In this document: piece after piece, positions 53,923 to 64,000 of the stretch
How the letters are laid out: each line of letters opens with the position of its first letter
Position numbering within the stretch: position 1 is the first letter of the stretch
NCBI RefSeq assembly: GCF_022835695.1
Contig: NZ_BQUV01000010.1
Coordinates: forward strand, 279,940-343,939
DNA length: 64,000 nucleotides
Reading direction: 5' to 3'
Source: Bradyrhizobium sp. Ce-3
Lineage (GTDB): Bacteria; Pseudomonadota; Alphaproteobacteria; Rhizobiales; Xanthobacteraceae
Notes under the pieces: model-generated
The model's database searches: none
What the model saw: only the letters and a program-made list of their open reading frames with translations
What the model was told of the DNA's origin: nothing
Translations under genes and position numbers: made by a program

Positions 53923-55635
53923 GTGACCATCACCTCCCCCGCCGCCCGCCCCCGCATCGACTGGACCCGCCCTGTGCTGTGGCTGTTCGCGGCCGTGCTG
54001 ATCCTCCTCATCCTGCTGCCGCTGTCGTGGCTCGCGGTATATGCCTTCACCGACAAGAATCGCCATCCGACGCTGCAAAACTTCGTCACGCTGTTCAGCA
54101 ATCCCGACTTTCTCGATCCATTGCTGACCACCGCGATCATCGCGATCACCTCCGCCGTGATCTGCTGCATCGTCGCGGCGCCGCTCAGCTGGCTGGTGTC
54201 GCGCACCGACATGCCGGGCCGGCAGACCATCCGCGCGCTGGTGACGGCCTCGTTCGTGACGCCGCCGTTCCTCGGCGCGGTCGCCTGGGAATTGCTGGCG
54301 GCGCCGAATTCGGGGCTGCTGAACCAGCTCTACCGGTTGTTCGCCGGCGAAGATGCCGATGCGCTGTTCAACATCTATTCGATGACCGGCATCATCTTCG
54401 TGATCTCCTGCTACACGTTTCCGTTCGTGTTCGTGCTGGTGGCCAATGCGCTCGACACCATGCCGGGCGAACTCGAGGACGCCTCCGCGATCCTCGGCGG
54501 CAATGCCTGGACCACGGCGCGGCGGGTGACGATCCCGCTGGCGCTGCCCGCTTTGGTCGCGGGCGCGCTGATCGCGTTCCTGCAGGCGATGACGCTGTTC
54601 GGCTCGCCGGCGATCCTGGCGCTGCCGGCCGGCTTCCACACCATGACGACCAAGATCTGGAGCCTGTTCCAGTATCCGCCGAAGCTCGAGCTTGCGGCCG
54701 CCGCCGCGGTGCCGCTGCTGCTGCTGACCATCCTGCTCTTGCAGGGCCAGAAGGCCTTGCTCGGCCGCCGCTCCTATTCGGTGATCGGCGGCAAATATGG
54801 CGCACCGCGCCGGGTCGAGCTGCGCGGCTGGCGCTGGGCCGCGCTCGGCTTCTGCCTCCTGGTGTTGCTCAACCCCGTGTTCCTGCCCTATCTCGCGCTG
54901 CTCAACGCCGCGTTCTCGCCGAACGCCACCACGCTGGTGACGCCGTCGACACTGACCCTGCACAACATCGTCTTCGTGTTCACCGAGCTGTCGTCGACCC
55001 AGCTCGCGCTGAAGAACACCGTGATCCTGGGCACCGCGACCGCGACGATCGGAACCATCCTGGCGCTGGTGATCGCCTATGTCACGACGCGCAAGGTGAT
55101 CGCCGGCCACCGCGTGCTCGGCTTCCTCGCCACCGCGCCGGTCGCCGTGCCCGGCATCGTGCTCGGCGTCGGCCTGTTCCTGAGCTACACGCGGCCGCCC
55201 TTCGTGCTGTACGGCACGCTGTGGATCCTGCTGCTGGCGTTCCTCACCATCAATCTGCCCTCGGCCTATCAGCAATTGCAGGCGGCGTTCACGACCATCC
55301 ATCCCGAGCTCGAGGAAGCAAGCCGCATCCTCGGCGCGACCCGGCTGCAGGCGCTGCGCCAGATCACCGCGCCGCTGCTGCGCACCGGCGTGATCGCGAC
55401 CTGGTGCTTCATCTTCATCGGCGTGATGCGGGAACTGTCGGCGGCGATCGTGTTGTTCACTTCGCAGACCAAGGTGCTGTCGGTGCTGATTTACGACCTC
55501 AACGAAGGCGGCGACCTCGCGGCGATCGCCGTGCTCGGCATCGCGATGCTGGTGATCACCTTCGCCGTGGTGCTGGCGGTGAACCAGATCCCGATGTCCG
55601 GCGGCAGTGCGGGGGCGAAGCTGCGGAACGGATAG
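53923..55635 (+). CDS. ABC importer permease, fused two-half type (FbpB-like)
   Basis: About 570 residues with two homologous permease halves of about six helices each, as in FbpB. The EAA-type cytoplasmic loops are ELEDASAILGGNAWTTARRV in the first half and ELEEASRILGATRLQALRQI in the second. The start is GTG at 53923, after GGAGAGAGAG; the open frame further upstream only translates the family B repeat. It forms the inner-membrane channel for the import system encoded by the two upstream genes. Confidence 0.9.
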   Translation: MTITSPAARPRIDWTRPVLWLFAAVLILLILLPLSWLAVYAFTDKNRHPTLQNFVTLFSNPDFLDPLLTTAIIAITSAVICCIVAAPLSWLVSRTDMPGRQTIRALVTASFVTPPFLGAVAWELLAAPNSGLLNQLYRLFAGEDADALFNIYSMTGIIFVISCYTFPFVFVLVANALDTMPGELEDASAILGGNAWTTARRVTIPLALPALVAGALIAFLQAMTLFGSPAILALPAGFHTMTTKIWSLFQYPPKLELAAAAAVPLLLLTILLLQGQKALLGRRSYSVIGGKYGAPRRVELRGWRWAALGFCLLVLLNPVFLPYLALLNAAFSPNATTLVTPSTLTLHNIVFVFTELSSTQLALKNTVILGTATATIGTILALVIAYVTTRKVIAGHRVLGFLATAPVAVPGIVLGVGLFLSYTRPPFVLYGTLWILLLAFLTINLPSAYQQLQAAFTTIHPELEEASRILGATRLQALRQITAPLLRTGVIATWCFIFIGVMRELSAAIVLFTSQTKVLSVLIYDLNEGGDLAAIAVLGIAMLVITFAVVLAVNQIPMSGGSAGAKLRNG

Positions 55636-55731
55636 CAGCTCTATCCGCATGCAGGAGGCGCGAGTATGCGCCATCTGGCAATCGCCACATTCATCCCGAT
55701 ATAAAGCGGAACCCCGCACCATGAGGATCGT

Positions 55732-57840
55732 GTGACCAAACCCGCCACCACAACACAGCCCCCCGTCGCGCCGCGCCGGCCGCATTCCTTCACCACCCAC
55801 GGCATCACGGTGACCGACGACTATGCCTGGATCAAGGATCCGAAATGGCAGGAGGTGCTGCGCGATCCGGCGATCCTCGATCCTGACATCCGGACCTATC
55901 TCGAGGCCGAGAACGGCTACACCGAGAGCCTGCTCGGCCACACCGACGGCTTGCAGAAGCGGCTGGTCAAGGAGATGCGCGGGCGGATCAAGGAGGATGA
56001 TTCCAGCGTGCCGTCGCCGGACGGCCCGTTCGCCTATTTCCGCAAGTTCCGCGAGGGCGGCCAGCACGAATTGTACGCCCGCATGCCGCGGGACGGCGGC
56101 GATGCGCACGTCCTGCTCGATGGCGACGCGCTGGCCAAGGACCACGAATATTTCAGGTTCGGCGGCAGCCGGCATTCCAACGATCATCGCCTGCACGCCT
56201 GGAGCGCCGACACCAAAGGCTCGGAATATTTCTCGATCCGGGTACGCGACTGGGCAACCGGCGGCGACCTCGAGGACCTCGTCGAGGAAACCGACGGCGG
56301 CGTGGTCTGGGCCGCGGATTCCAAGAGCTTCTTCTACGTCAAGCTCGACGACAATCACCGCCCGATGCAGGTGTGGCGGCACAAGCTCGGCACCGGGCAG
56401 GCCGACGATATCCTGATCTATGAGGAGCAGGATTCCGGCTGGTTCACCCATCTGCACGAGAGCGCCAGCGGCCGCTTCTGCGTGATCGCCGGCGGCGACC
56501 ACGAGACCTCGGAGCAGCGGCTGATCGACCTCGCCAATCCCGACGCGCCGCCGCGCCTCGTCGCGGCGCGCGAGGAAGGCGTGCAATATTCGATCGCCGA
56601 CCGCGGCGATGAGCTGTTCATCCTGACCAATGCCGACGATGCGATCGACTTCAAGGTGGTGACCGCGCCGCTCGCCGCGCCGGAGCGCGCCAGCTGGCGC
56701 GACCTGATCCCTTATCGTGAAGGTGTCTATGTGCTCGACGTCGAGCTCTATGCCGGCCACATGGTGCGGCTGGAGCGCGCCAATGCGCTGCCGGCGATCG
56801 TCATCCGCGACCTCACGAGCGGCGCGGAGCACGCGATCGCGTTCGACGAGGCGGCCTATTCGCTCGACACCATGGGCGGTTACGAGTTCGACACCACGAA
56901 CTTACGCTTCGCCTATTCGTCGATGACGACGCCGTCGGAGGTCTATGACTACGACATGGCGACGCGGAAACGGGTGTTGCGCAAGCGGCAGGAGATTCCG
57001 TCCGGCCACAACCCGGCCGACTATGTCACCACCCGCATCATGGCGACCTCGCATGACGGCGCGCTTGTGCCGGTCTCGATCCTGCATCGCAAGGACTTCG
57101 TCCGCGACGGCAAGGCGCCGCTGCTGCTCTACGGCTACGGCTCCTACGGCATGGCGATGCCGGCGTCGTTTGCCGCCAACCGGCTGTCGCTGGTCGACCG
57201 CGGCTTCGTCTATGCGATCGCACATATCCGCGGCGGCGCCGACAAGGGCTGGGGCTGGTATCTCGACGGCAAGCGCGAGAAGAAGACCAACACGTTCGAC
57301 GATTTCGCCGCCGCCGGCCGCGCGCTGTGTGATGCGAACTATACCGGTGAAAAGCGCATCGTCGGCCATGGCGGCTCGGCGGGCGGCATGCTGATGGGCG
57401 CGGTCGCCAACCGCGCCGGCGAGCTGTTCGCCGGCATCGTCGCCGAAGTGCCGTTCGTCGACGTGCTCAACACCATGCTCGACGACACGCTGCCGCTGAC
57501 GCCGCCGGAATGGCCGGAATGGGGCAACCCGATCGAGAGCGAAAAGGATTTCCGCACCATCCTGTCCTATTCGCCCTACGACAATGTCGCGGCCAAGGAC
57601 TATCCGGCGATCCTGGCGATGGGCGGGCTGACCGATCCGCGCGTCACCTATTGGGAGCCGGCGAAATGGATCGCGCGGCTGCGCGCCACGATGAAGGGCG
57701 GCGGCCCGGTGCTGCTGCGCACCAACATGGGCGCCGGCCATGGCGGCGCCTCCGGCCGCTTCAACCGCCTGGACGAGGTCGCGATCGTCTACGCGTTCGC
57801 GCTGTGGGCGGTGGGGATGGCGAACAAGGCGGAGGCGTAG
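55732..57840 (+). CDS. ptrB: S9 family oligopeptidase (oligopeptidase B type)
   Basis: 702 residues. An N-terminal seven-bladed propeller (about 70-420) covers a C-terminal alpha/beta-hydrolase domain. The triad is S549 (GHGGSAGG), D635 (GGLTDPRV) and H670 (GAGHGG). The length and RGGADKGWGWYLDGK segment match oligopeptidase B, which cuts small peptides after Arg or Lys in the cytoplasm. GTG start at 55732 with GAGGATC just upstream. It stands alone after the ABC operon and is followed by a family C repeat. Confidence 0.92.
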   Translation: MTKPATTTQPPVAPRRPHSFTTHGITVTDDYAWIKDPKWQEVLRDPAILDPDIRTYLEAENGYTESLLGHTDGLQKRLVKEMRGRIKEDDSSVPSPDGPFAYFRKFREGGQHELYARMPRDGGDAHVLLDGDALAKDHEYFRFGGSRHSNDHRLHAWSADTKGSEYFSIRVRDWATGGDLEDLVEETDGGVVWAADSKSFFYVKLDDNHRPMQVWRHKLGTGQADDILIYEEQDSGWFTHLHESASGRFCVIAGGDHETSEQRLIDLANPDAPPRLVAAREEGVQYSIADRGDELFILTNADDAIDFKVVTAPLAAPERASWRDLIPYREGVYVLDVELYAGHMVRLERANALPAIVIRDLTSGAEHAIAFDEAAYSLDTMGGYEFDTTNLRFAYSSMTTPSEVYDYDMATRKRVLRKRQEIPSGHNPADYVTTRIMATSHDGALVPVSILHRKDFVRDGKAPLLLYGYGSYGMAMPASFAANRLSLVDRGFVYAIAHIRGGADKGWGWYLDGKREKKTNTFDDFAAAGRALCDANYTGEKRIVGHGGSAGGMLMGAVANRAGELFAGIVAEVPFVDVLNTMLDDTLPLTPPEWPEWGNPIESEKDFRTILSYSPYDNVAAKDYPAILAMGGLTDPRVTYWEPAKWIARLRATMKGGGPVLLRTNMGAGHGGASGRFNRLDEVAIVYAFALWAVGMANKAEA

Positions 57841-57846
57841 GACGCC

Positions 57847-57934
57847 GTAGCCCGGATGAGGCGCAGCGAAATCCGGGGCCAGTCGTGCCCGTCGCGAGCA
57901 CCCCGGATTGCGCTCCGCTCCATCCGGGCTACGG
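57847..57934. repeat. Family C inverted repeat
   Basis: GTAGCCCGGATGAGGCGCAG pairs with CGCTCCATCCGGGCTACGG, with inner ATCCGGGG and CCCCGGAT arms. It is a second copy of the element at 47799 and lies directly after the oligopeptidase stop. Confidence 0.85.
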
Positions 57935-57975
57935 GCCTGCGGGCGCCGGTTGGCTTGCGCGGTCCCCTCCCCATC

Positions 57976-58109
57976 GTCGTCCCGGCGAAAGCCGGGACCC
58001 ACAACTACAGGGAGGAGTTTGGCGAAGACCGCCCGTTGCGTGCTGTGGTACCGCAACCTCCGCGCTCGATAGATCACGCGGTATGGGTCCTGGCTTTCGC
58101 CAGGACGAC
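57976..58109. repeat. Inverted pair of family A repeats
   Basis: GTCGTCCCGGCGAAAGCCGG at 57976 (with GACCCA) faces GTATGGGTCCTGGCTTTCGC at 58081 (with CAGGACGAC). The right copy carries paired changes (GTCCTGGC/GCCAGGAC) that keep its own hairpin intact. Confidence 0.85.
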
Positions 58110-58119
58110 GGCGGTGGAG

Positions 58120-58839
58120 CTACCTTCCCTTCGCCTTCCGCCACGCCGCAAAATCCTTCAGCGTCTGCTCATCCGTCGCGGGATAAAGACCAAAAATGCC
58201 GCGGCCGTTCTGGACCTGCTCGGTGACGAAATCCTCGAACGCGGTCATCTCGAAGGTCTCATTGGCGATCTCGTCGGCGAGATGCGCCGGGATCACGATG
58301 ACGCCGTCGCTGTCGCCGAGGATCACGTCGCCCGGAAACACCGGCGCATCGCCGCAGCCGATCGGCACGTTGATCTCGATCGCCTGATGCAGCGTCAGAT
58401 TGGTCGGCGCGCTCGGGCGATGGTGAAAGGCCGGGAAGCCGAGCCGCGCGATCTCGGCCGAATCGCGAAAACCGCCATCGGTGACGACGCCGGCGCAGCC
58501 GCGCTTCATCAGCCGCGTCACCAGGATCGCGCCGGCCGAGGCCGCCCGCGCATCCTTGCGGCTGTCCATGACCAGCACGCTGCCCGGCGGGCAATCCTCG
58601 ATCGCCCTGCGCTGCGGATGCGCGCGATCGCGGAACACCTCGATGGTGTTGAGGTCCTCGCGCGCCGGCATGTAGCGCAGCGTGAAGGCTTCGCCGACCA
58701 TGGTCGGCTGATCCGGGCTCAAGGGGTGGACATCCTGGATCATCTGGATGCGCAGGCCGCGCTTGAACAGCGCGGTCGCGACGGTGGCGGTGGAGACGGT
58801 CTTAAGTTTATTGCGGGTGGAGTCGCTGAGGTTTGACAT
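58120..58839 (-). CDS. RraA-like / HMG aldolase-family protein
   Basis: 239 residues of the RraA-like fold. Conserved segments are TATVATALFKRGLR, the G-x-A-x-T loop GEAFTLRY, MDSRKDARAASAGAILVTRL and GCAGVVTDGGFRD with the metal/pyruvate-binding Arg-Asp pair, then PVFPGDVILGDSDGVIVIP. The family includes 4-carboxy-4-hydroxy-2-oxoadipate aldolases and RNase E inhibitors. Its position just after the sugar-acid dehydratase gene suggests aldolase or lyase-type work on a sugar-acid product (inference). ATG 58839 with GGGAG upstream is used. A family B repeat separates it from the dehydratase gene. Confidence 0.85.
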   Translation of the reverse strand: MSNLSDSTRNKLKTVSTATVATALFKRGLRIQMIQDVHPLSPDQPTMVGEAFTLRYMPAREDLNTIEVFRDRAHPQRRAIEDCPPGSVLVMDSRKDARAASAGAILVTRLMKRGCAGVVTDGGFRDSAEIARLGFPAFHHRPSAPTNLTLHQAIEINVPIGCGDAPVFPGDVILGDSDGVIVIPAHLADEIANETFEMTAFEDFVTEQVQNGRGIFGLYPATDEQTLKDFAAWRKAKGR

Positions 58840-58851
58840 GGTGCTCCCTTC

Positions 58852-58952
58852 GTCATTCCGGGGCGCGCGAAGCGCGAGCCCGGAATCCATCGGGCCACAC
58901 GCGTTGCGGAGAAATGGGTTCCGGGCTCACGCTTCGCGTGCACCGGAACGAC
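58852..58952. repeat. Family B inverted repeat
   Basis: GTCATTCCGGGGCGCGCGAA pairs with CACCGGAACGAC at the right, with CCCGGAATCCAT and ATGGGTTCCGGG inside. It lies between two minus-strand genes. Confidence 0.8.
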
Positions 58953-58956
58953 AGCA

Positions 58957-60696
<1,740 letters not shown>

Positions 60697-60964
60697 ATCG
60701 GATGCGCCATGTGTTCTGGTATTGCGTGTCCCGAGATTGCGCGCACGCGCGTGGTCCCGGCCTTGCGCCACGCATATACAGGATTTCCGGACGTGTCGTC
60801 CCGCGCGCGGCGCAGACGTGCCGTTCGCTACCCGCGCCCGTTGCGCAGATCGGTGCCGGCCTGCACCTCACGCCGAGCGTGCGGCGCACAAACTCCGCAA
60901 TGGCAATCGGAGCGGCAACCGGCCTCGGCCGGTCGTGGCCGGCCTTGGCTTATTTTCCTTGGGC

Positions 60965-61603
60965 TTACTTCTGCTGCGCCGTCATCACGATGCGAACCAG
61001 ATCGGCGGCGTTGCGCGCGCCGAGCTTCTTCATGATGTTGGCGCGGTGATCCTCGATCGTGCGCGGGCTGATGCCGAGATGGCGCCCGGCCTCCTTGTTG
61101 GAGGCGCCCGCGGTGAACTGCTCGAGCACCTCGCGCTCGCGGCGGGTCAGCGGCTCGCGGCCGGGGAAGTGCAGCGCGGCGATGCGCGACGCCGAGGTCT
61201 CGGCCTGGCGCCTGGTATAGGCGTCAATCGCCTCGTTGAGGCGGCTGACGATCTCGTTGCCGCGGAACGGCTTCTCGATGAAGTCGAGCGCGCCGCTCTT
61301 GATGGCGCTGACCGCCATCGTGATGTCGCCCTGGCCCGAGATCATGAAGATCGGCGCCGGATAATCCTCGCCGTGCAGCTCCTTCAGGATATCGAGGCCG
61401 GATTTGCCGGGGATATGCACGTCGAGCAGGATACAGGCCGGCGTCCTGCTGCGCGCCACCGCGAGCAGCGCGGCCCCGTCCGCAAAGCAGATCACCTTGT
61501 AACCAGCGGTCGACAGGACCACGGAAAGCGTCTCGCGAACGGCGGGATCATCATCGACTACGAAGATTTCCCCGCGAGGAGCGCCATTCTCAACCATATG
61601 CAT
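60965..61603 (-). CDS. FixJ-family response regulator
   Basis: 212 residues. The receiver domain (about 12-125) has IFVVDDDPAVRETL, phospho-acceptor Asp in CILLDVHIPG and Lys in EKPF. A LuxR-type helix-turn-helix (about 150-205; LTRREREVLEQFTAGASNKE, GISPRTIEDHRANIMKKLGA) completes the FixJ pattern. No sensor kinase is adjacent. ATG at 61603 or the in-frame ATG two codons on are both possible. Its upstream gap carries a palindrome (61673-61688) shared with a divergent small gene. Confidence 0.9.
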   Translation of the reverse strand: MHMVENGAPRGEIFVVDDDPAVRETLSVVLSTAGYKVICFADGAALLAVARSRTPACILLDVHIPGKSGLDILKELHGEDYPAPIFMISGQGDITMAVSAIKSGALDFIEKPFRGNEIVSRLNEAIDAYTRRQAETSASRIAALHFPGREPLTRREREVLEQFTAGASNKEAGRHLGISPRTIEDHRANIMKKLGARNAADLVRIVMTAQQK

Positions 61604-61672
61604 CCGTCCATCAGTGGTGAAGCGTGCTGCCCAGAGTGCACAAGAAGTAACTCGACCATCTCGATCAATGGA

Positions 61673-61688
61673 CCCGTATTTGTACGGG
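61673..61688. promoter_or_regulatory. Palindrome between divergent FixJ-type and small unknown genes
   Basis: CCCGTA-TTTG-TACGGG has perfect 6-base arms and lies 70 bases upstream of the FixJ-type start and 64 bases upstream of the 61752 gene. It is a candidate operator; the ligand is unknown. Confidence 0.4.
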
Positions 61689-61751
61689 ACGTCCGCTTAA
61701 CGCACAAGTAGCACCGCGTTCCCTAAAAGTGGGGGCAGTGGAGAAACATGC

Positions 61752-62060
61752 ATGGAAAATGCAGCGGCGGACGGCGTTGCGGTGTGCCTGGACGAGGGGA
61801 ACGATCCCTACAGCCTGATCGTGACCGACCTGGTCGCGCTGATCGGCCATGTCCAGGCGAGCCTGCGGCTGATCGAAGCGGCGATTGCGCGCGAGGCGCT
61901 GCTGGCCGAGCAGGACGCCGCCGCTGACATCTTCGTCCTCGACGACGTGACCCCGCGCTACGTCACCGCGTCCAGCGCCCTGAAAAGCTGTGACGCCGGC
62001 CTCGGCGTGGCGCTCGATCGGCTGCGCGATCCAGCGGCCCCGGCGCGTCTTTTGAACTGA
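61752..62060 (+). CDS. Small acidic protein of unknown function
   Basis: 102 residues, predicted helical and acidic, without signal peptide. I do not recognise a family. Residues 20-50 (YSLIVTDLVALIGHVQASLR) form an amphipathic or hydrophobic helix that may mediate dimerisation. ATG 61752 is preceded by GGAGAAAC. It is divergent from the FixJ-type regulator with a palindrome between them, so the two may be co-regulated. It converges on the PilZ gene. Confidence 0.6.
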   Translation: MENAAADGVAVCLDEGNDPYSLIVTDLVALIGHVQASLRLIEAAIAREALLAEQDAAADIFVLDDVTPRYVTASSALKSCDAGLGVALDRLRDPAAPARLLN

Positions 62061-62228
62061 GCTGCCCGCGCCGGCAACCGCCGGGCGTTTACGACGCTCA
62101 ACCCCCGCAGCGACGATCCGTTCCACGCAGCATTGGATGGGCGGCAGGCCATGCCCGCGCGGCTCCAGGCGCTCTGGCGTCAGGCCTTCTCGAGATCAGG
62201 CCCCTCTCCAGATCAGGCCTTCTCCAAA

Positions 62229-62546
62229 TCAAGCCCTGGCCCGCTCTTCATCGGCGGACGACCGCCGCTTGCTCGGCTTGCCCTTGAGGAAACTGATGTC
62301 CATTTCGGTGCCGTTGACGCGGACCAGTTCGCAGCGCCGGTAGGCGAGCCCGGTCGAGGACAGCAGGAGAAAAAACTCCTTCAGGTTGAGCCCCTGAATG
62401 GAACCCTCGACCGTCAGCGACGCATCGGTGTCGGAAATGGCGTTGAGCTGGCAGTCGCGCCGCCAGGTGCCGTCGATGGCCATGATGCAGACATCGACGC
62501 CCCGGCTGAAGGTGACCCGCTCAACGGATTTGCCGTCCTCGGTCAT
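62229..62546 (-). CDS. PilZ-domain protein
   Basis: 105 residues with a single PilZ-like beta-barrel (about 8-90; VERVTFSRGVDVCIMAIDG, LNAISDTDASLTVEG). The RxxxR and D/NxSxxG c-di-GMP motifs are only partly kept (R..F.R and NAISDTDASL), so binding is uncertain. The C-terminus is Lys/Arg/Ser-rich. It is the last gene of the minus-strand che unit, 3 bases after cheR, and may link c-di-GMP to motility. Confidence 0.75.
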   Translation of the reverse strand: MTEDGKSVERVTFSRGVDVCIMAIDGTWRRDCQLNAISDTDASLTVEGSIQGLNLKEFFLLLSSTGLAYRRCELVRVNGTEMDISFLKGKPSKRRSSADEERARA

Positions 62547-62549
62547 TGC

Positions 62550-63407
62550 TCAATATCCGACCGCCATGGCTGGCCTCGGCATCGCAAGCCCCGGCCGCAC
62601 GCCACTCGGGCGGTACAGGCCGCGACGCTCGGGAATCGGCTTGAACGTGTCGGTCAGGCCGACCACGGTCTCGGCGGCGCCGAGCACCAGGAAGCCGTCC
62701 GCCTCCATCAACCGGGCGAGACGGTTGAAGATGTTGATCTTGGTGTCCTGGTCGAAATAGATCAGCACGTTGCGGCAGAAGATCACGTCGAAGGTGCCGA
62801 GCTGGGAGAAATCGTGCAGCAGGTTGAGCTGACGGTGCTGCACCATCGAGCGCAACTCGGGATTGACCTGCCAGAGTTCTCCCGACTGCTTGAAATACTT
62901 CACCAGCATCTGGATCGGCAGCCCGCGCTGCACCTCGAACTGGCTGTAGATGCCGGCCTTCGATTTCTCCAGCACCTCCTGCGACAGGTCGGTCGCGATG
63001 ATCTCGACCCGCCAGCCGGCAAGCGCTGAGCCCATCTCCTTCAGGCACATCGCCAGCGAATAGGGCTCCTGGCCGGTCGAGCCGGCGGCGCACCAGATCC
63101 GGACGCTGCGGCGCGCGGCACGCGCCTTCAGGACCTCAGGCATGATGGTGTCGCGGAAATGATCGAACGGCACCTTGTCGCGGAAGAAGAACGTTTCGTT
63201 GGTGGTCATGGCTTCGACCACCTGGACGGTGTGCGCGGATGAGCCGGCCCTGATCTTGGCGACCAGGTCGGAGATGCCGGACAGGCCGCTCTTGCGCGCC
63301 AGCGGCAGCAGCCGGCTCTCGATCAGATACTGCTTGTCCGCAGACAGATCGAGACCGGAATGGTCCTTGAGGAGCTTACGCAGATACTCGTAGTCGGGGG
63401 GCGTCAC
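62550..63407 (-). CDS. cheR: Chemoreceptor methyltransferase
   Basis: 285 residues. An N-terminal helical CheR_N domain (about 5-60; YLRKLLKDHSGLDL) precedes a SAM-dependent methyltransferase domain (75-270; RIWCAAGSTGQEPYSLAM, DVIFCRNVLIYFD). It methylates glutamates on chemoreceptors using SAM, for adaptation. The start is GTG 63407 with GAGG upstream; the frame remains open across cheY upstream but that is a shadow. It lies between cheY and the PilZ gene. Confidence 0.93.
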   Translation of the reverse strand: MTPPDYEYLRKLLKDHSGLDLSADKQYLIESRLLPLARKSGLSGISDLVAKIRAGSSAHTVQVVEAMTTNETFFFRDKVPFDHFRDTIMPEVLKARAARRSVRIWCAAGSTGQEPYSLAMCLKEMGSALAGWRVEIIATDLSQEVLEKSKAGIYSQFEVQRGLPIQMLVKYFKQSGELWQVNPELRSMVQHRQLNLLHDFSQLGTFDVIFCRNVLIYFDQDTKINIFNRLARLMEADGFLVLGAAETVVGLTDTFKPIPERRGLYRPSGVRPGLAMPRPAMAVGY

Positions 63408-63442
63408 GGGAGCCTCGCAAAGGCAAAGGGTGAAACTGGGTA

Positions 63443-63832
<390 letters not shown>

Positions 63833-63875
63833 GGGTTGGCCTCCTTGTAGAATCCGCCGTCTCCGCGGCGGAACG

Positions 63876-64000
63876 TTACGCTGCAGCAGCTGTTTTCGGC
63901 ACCAGTTCGAGCACGCGATCGATATCGAGGACGACCATGAGCTGGCCGTCGAGGCGGTGGACGCCGCCGGCGAGCTTGGCCATGCGGGGATCGAGGTTGA
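63876..64000 (-). CDS. cheW: CheW-type coupling protein, C-terminal end (cut by window edge)
   Basis: Only the last 41 codons lie in the window. They read NLDPRMAKLAGGVHRLDGQL then MVVLDIDRVLEL and a short AAAA tail before TAA at 63876-63878. The LDIDRVLE end is typical of CheW, which links chemoreceptors to CheA. The gene continues beyond position 64000 and is followed by cheY, cheR and the PilZ gene. A CheA or CheV C-terminus would be the alternative, but the length of the tail favours CheW. Confidence 0.85.
   Translation of the reverse strand, partial: NLDPRMAKLAGGVHRLDGQLMVVLDIDRVLELVPKTAAAA

Noticed and set aside
53746-56832. A 1028-codon minus-strand open frame opposite the ABC permease and oligopeptidase
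   Set aside because: Antisense to two recognised genes and low-complexity Gln/Arg/His-rich translation.

Overview
The window looks like chromosomal DNA of an alphaproteobacterium of the Bradyrhizobium type (Nitrobacteraceae). This is inferred from uniformly high GC, the gene families present (form II CO-dehydrogenase-like genes, caspase-like/TPR proteins, FixJ-type regulators, a DUF1272 protein) and several families of long inverted intergenic repeats. I see no rRNA, tRNA, CRISPR array, phage or transposase gene. Both ends cut a gene: otsA at the left and cheW at the right.

Layout. (1) 1-2614: a minus-strand unit MFS transporter-otsB-otsA for trehalose synthesis. (2) 2940-5003: a chemoreceptor. 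(3) 5440-12527: a signalling and oxidation island with a FIST-domain sensor, a hybrid histidine kinase and two LuxR-type response regulators, then a periplasmic binding protein fused to cytochrome c and a PQQ alcohol dehydrogenase carrying the lanthanide-type Asp. (4) 12931-18004: coxS-coxL-coxM-like form II molybdenum hydroxylase genes and an AMACR/CaiB-like CoA enzyme. (5) 18170-26990: tyrosine/homogentisate catabolism (hppD with a divergent Lrp-type regulator, fahA, hmgA, a degenerate metallo-beta-lactamase-fold protein, DUF2783, a FAD monooxygenase and a divergent MarR regulator). (6) 27129-28865: a beta-hydroxyacid dehydrogenase and a lactonase-like MBL enzyme.

(7) 29249-47775 is the least conventional part. 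Two exported caspase-fold proteins have both lost the catalytic His and Cys in the same way (Tyr and Ser). Each lies near a small RND-type adaptor that lacks the usual alpha-hairpin; one is followed by a complete RND pump. Between the two copies lie a PPOX flavoprotein, a CRP-type regulator, an AsmA-like protein and a membrane class III adenylate cyclase. CRP-like sites (TGTGA-N6-TCACA, perfect or with one mismatch) occur beside both pseudocaspases, the adaptor/pump genes and the crp gene, suggesting a local cAMP circuit.

(8) 48249-55635: a nuclease-like secreted protein, an LssY_C protein, a class V aminotransferase and a complete Fe3+-type ABC importer. (9) 55732-60696: an S9 oligopeptidase, an RraA-like protein and an L-arabinonate dehydratase-type enzyme. 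(10) 60965-64000: a FixJ-type regulator, a small unknown protein and a minus-strand chemotaxis unit cheW-cheY-cheR-PilZ.

Inverted repeat elements of at least six kinds sit between genes, often between convergent genes or at operon ends, and once inside an ABC transporter operon.
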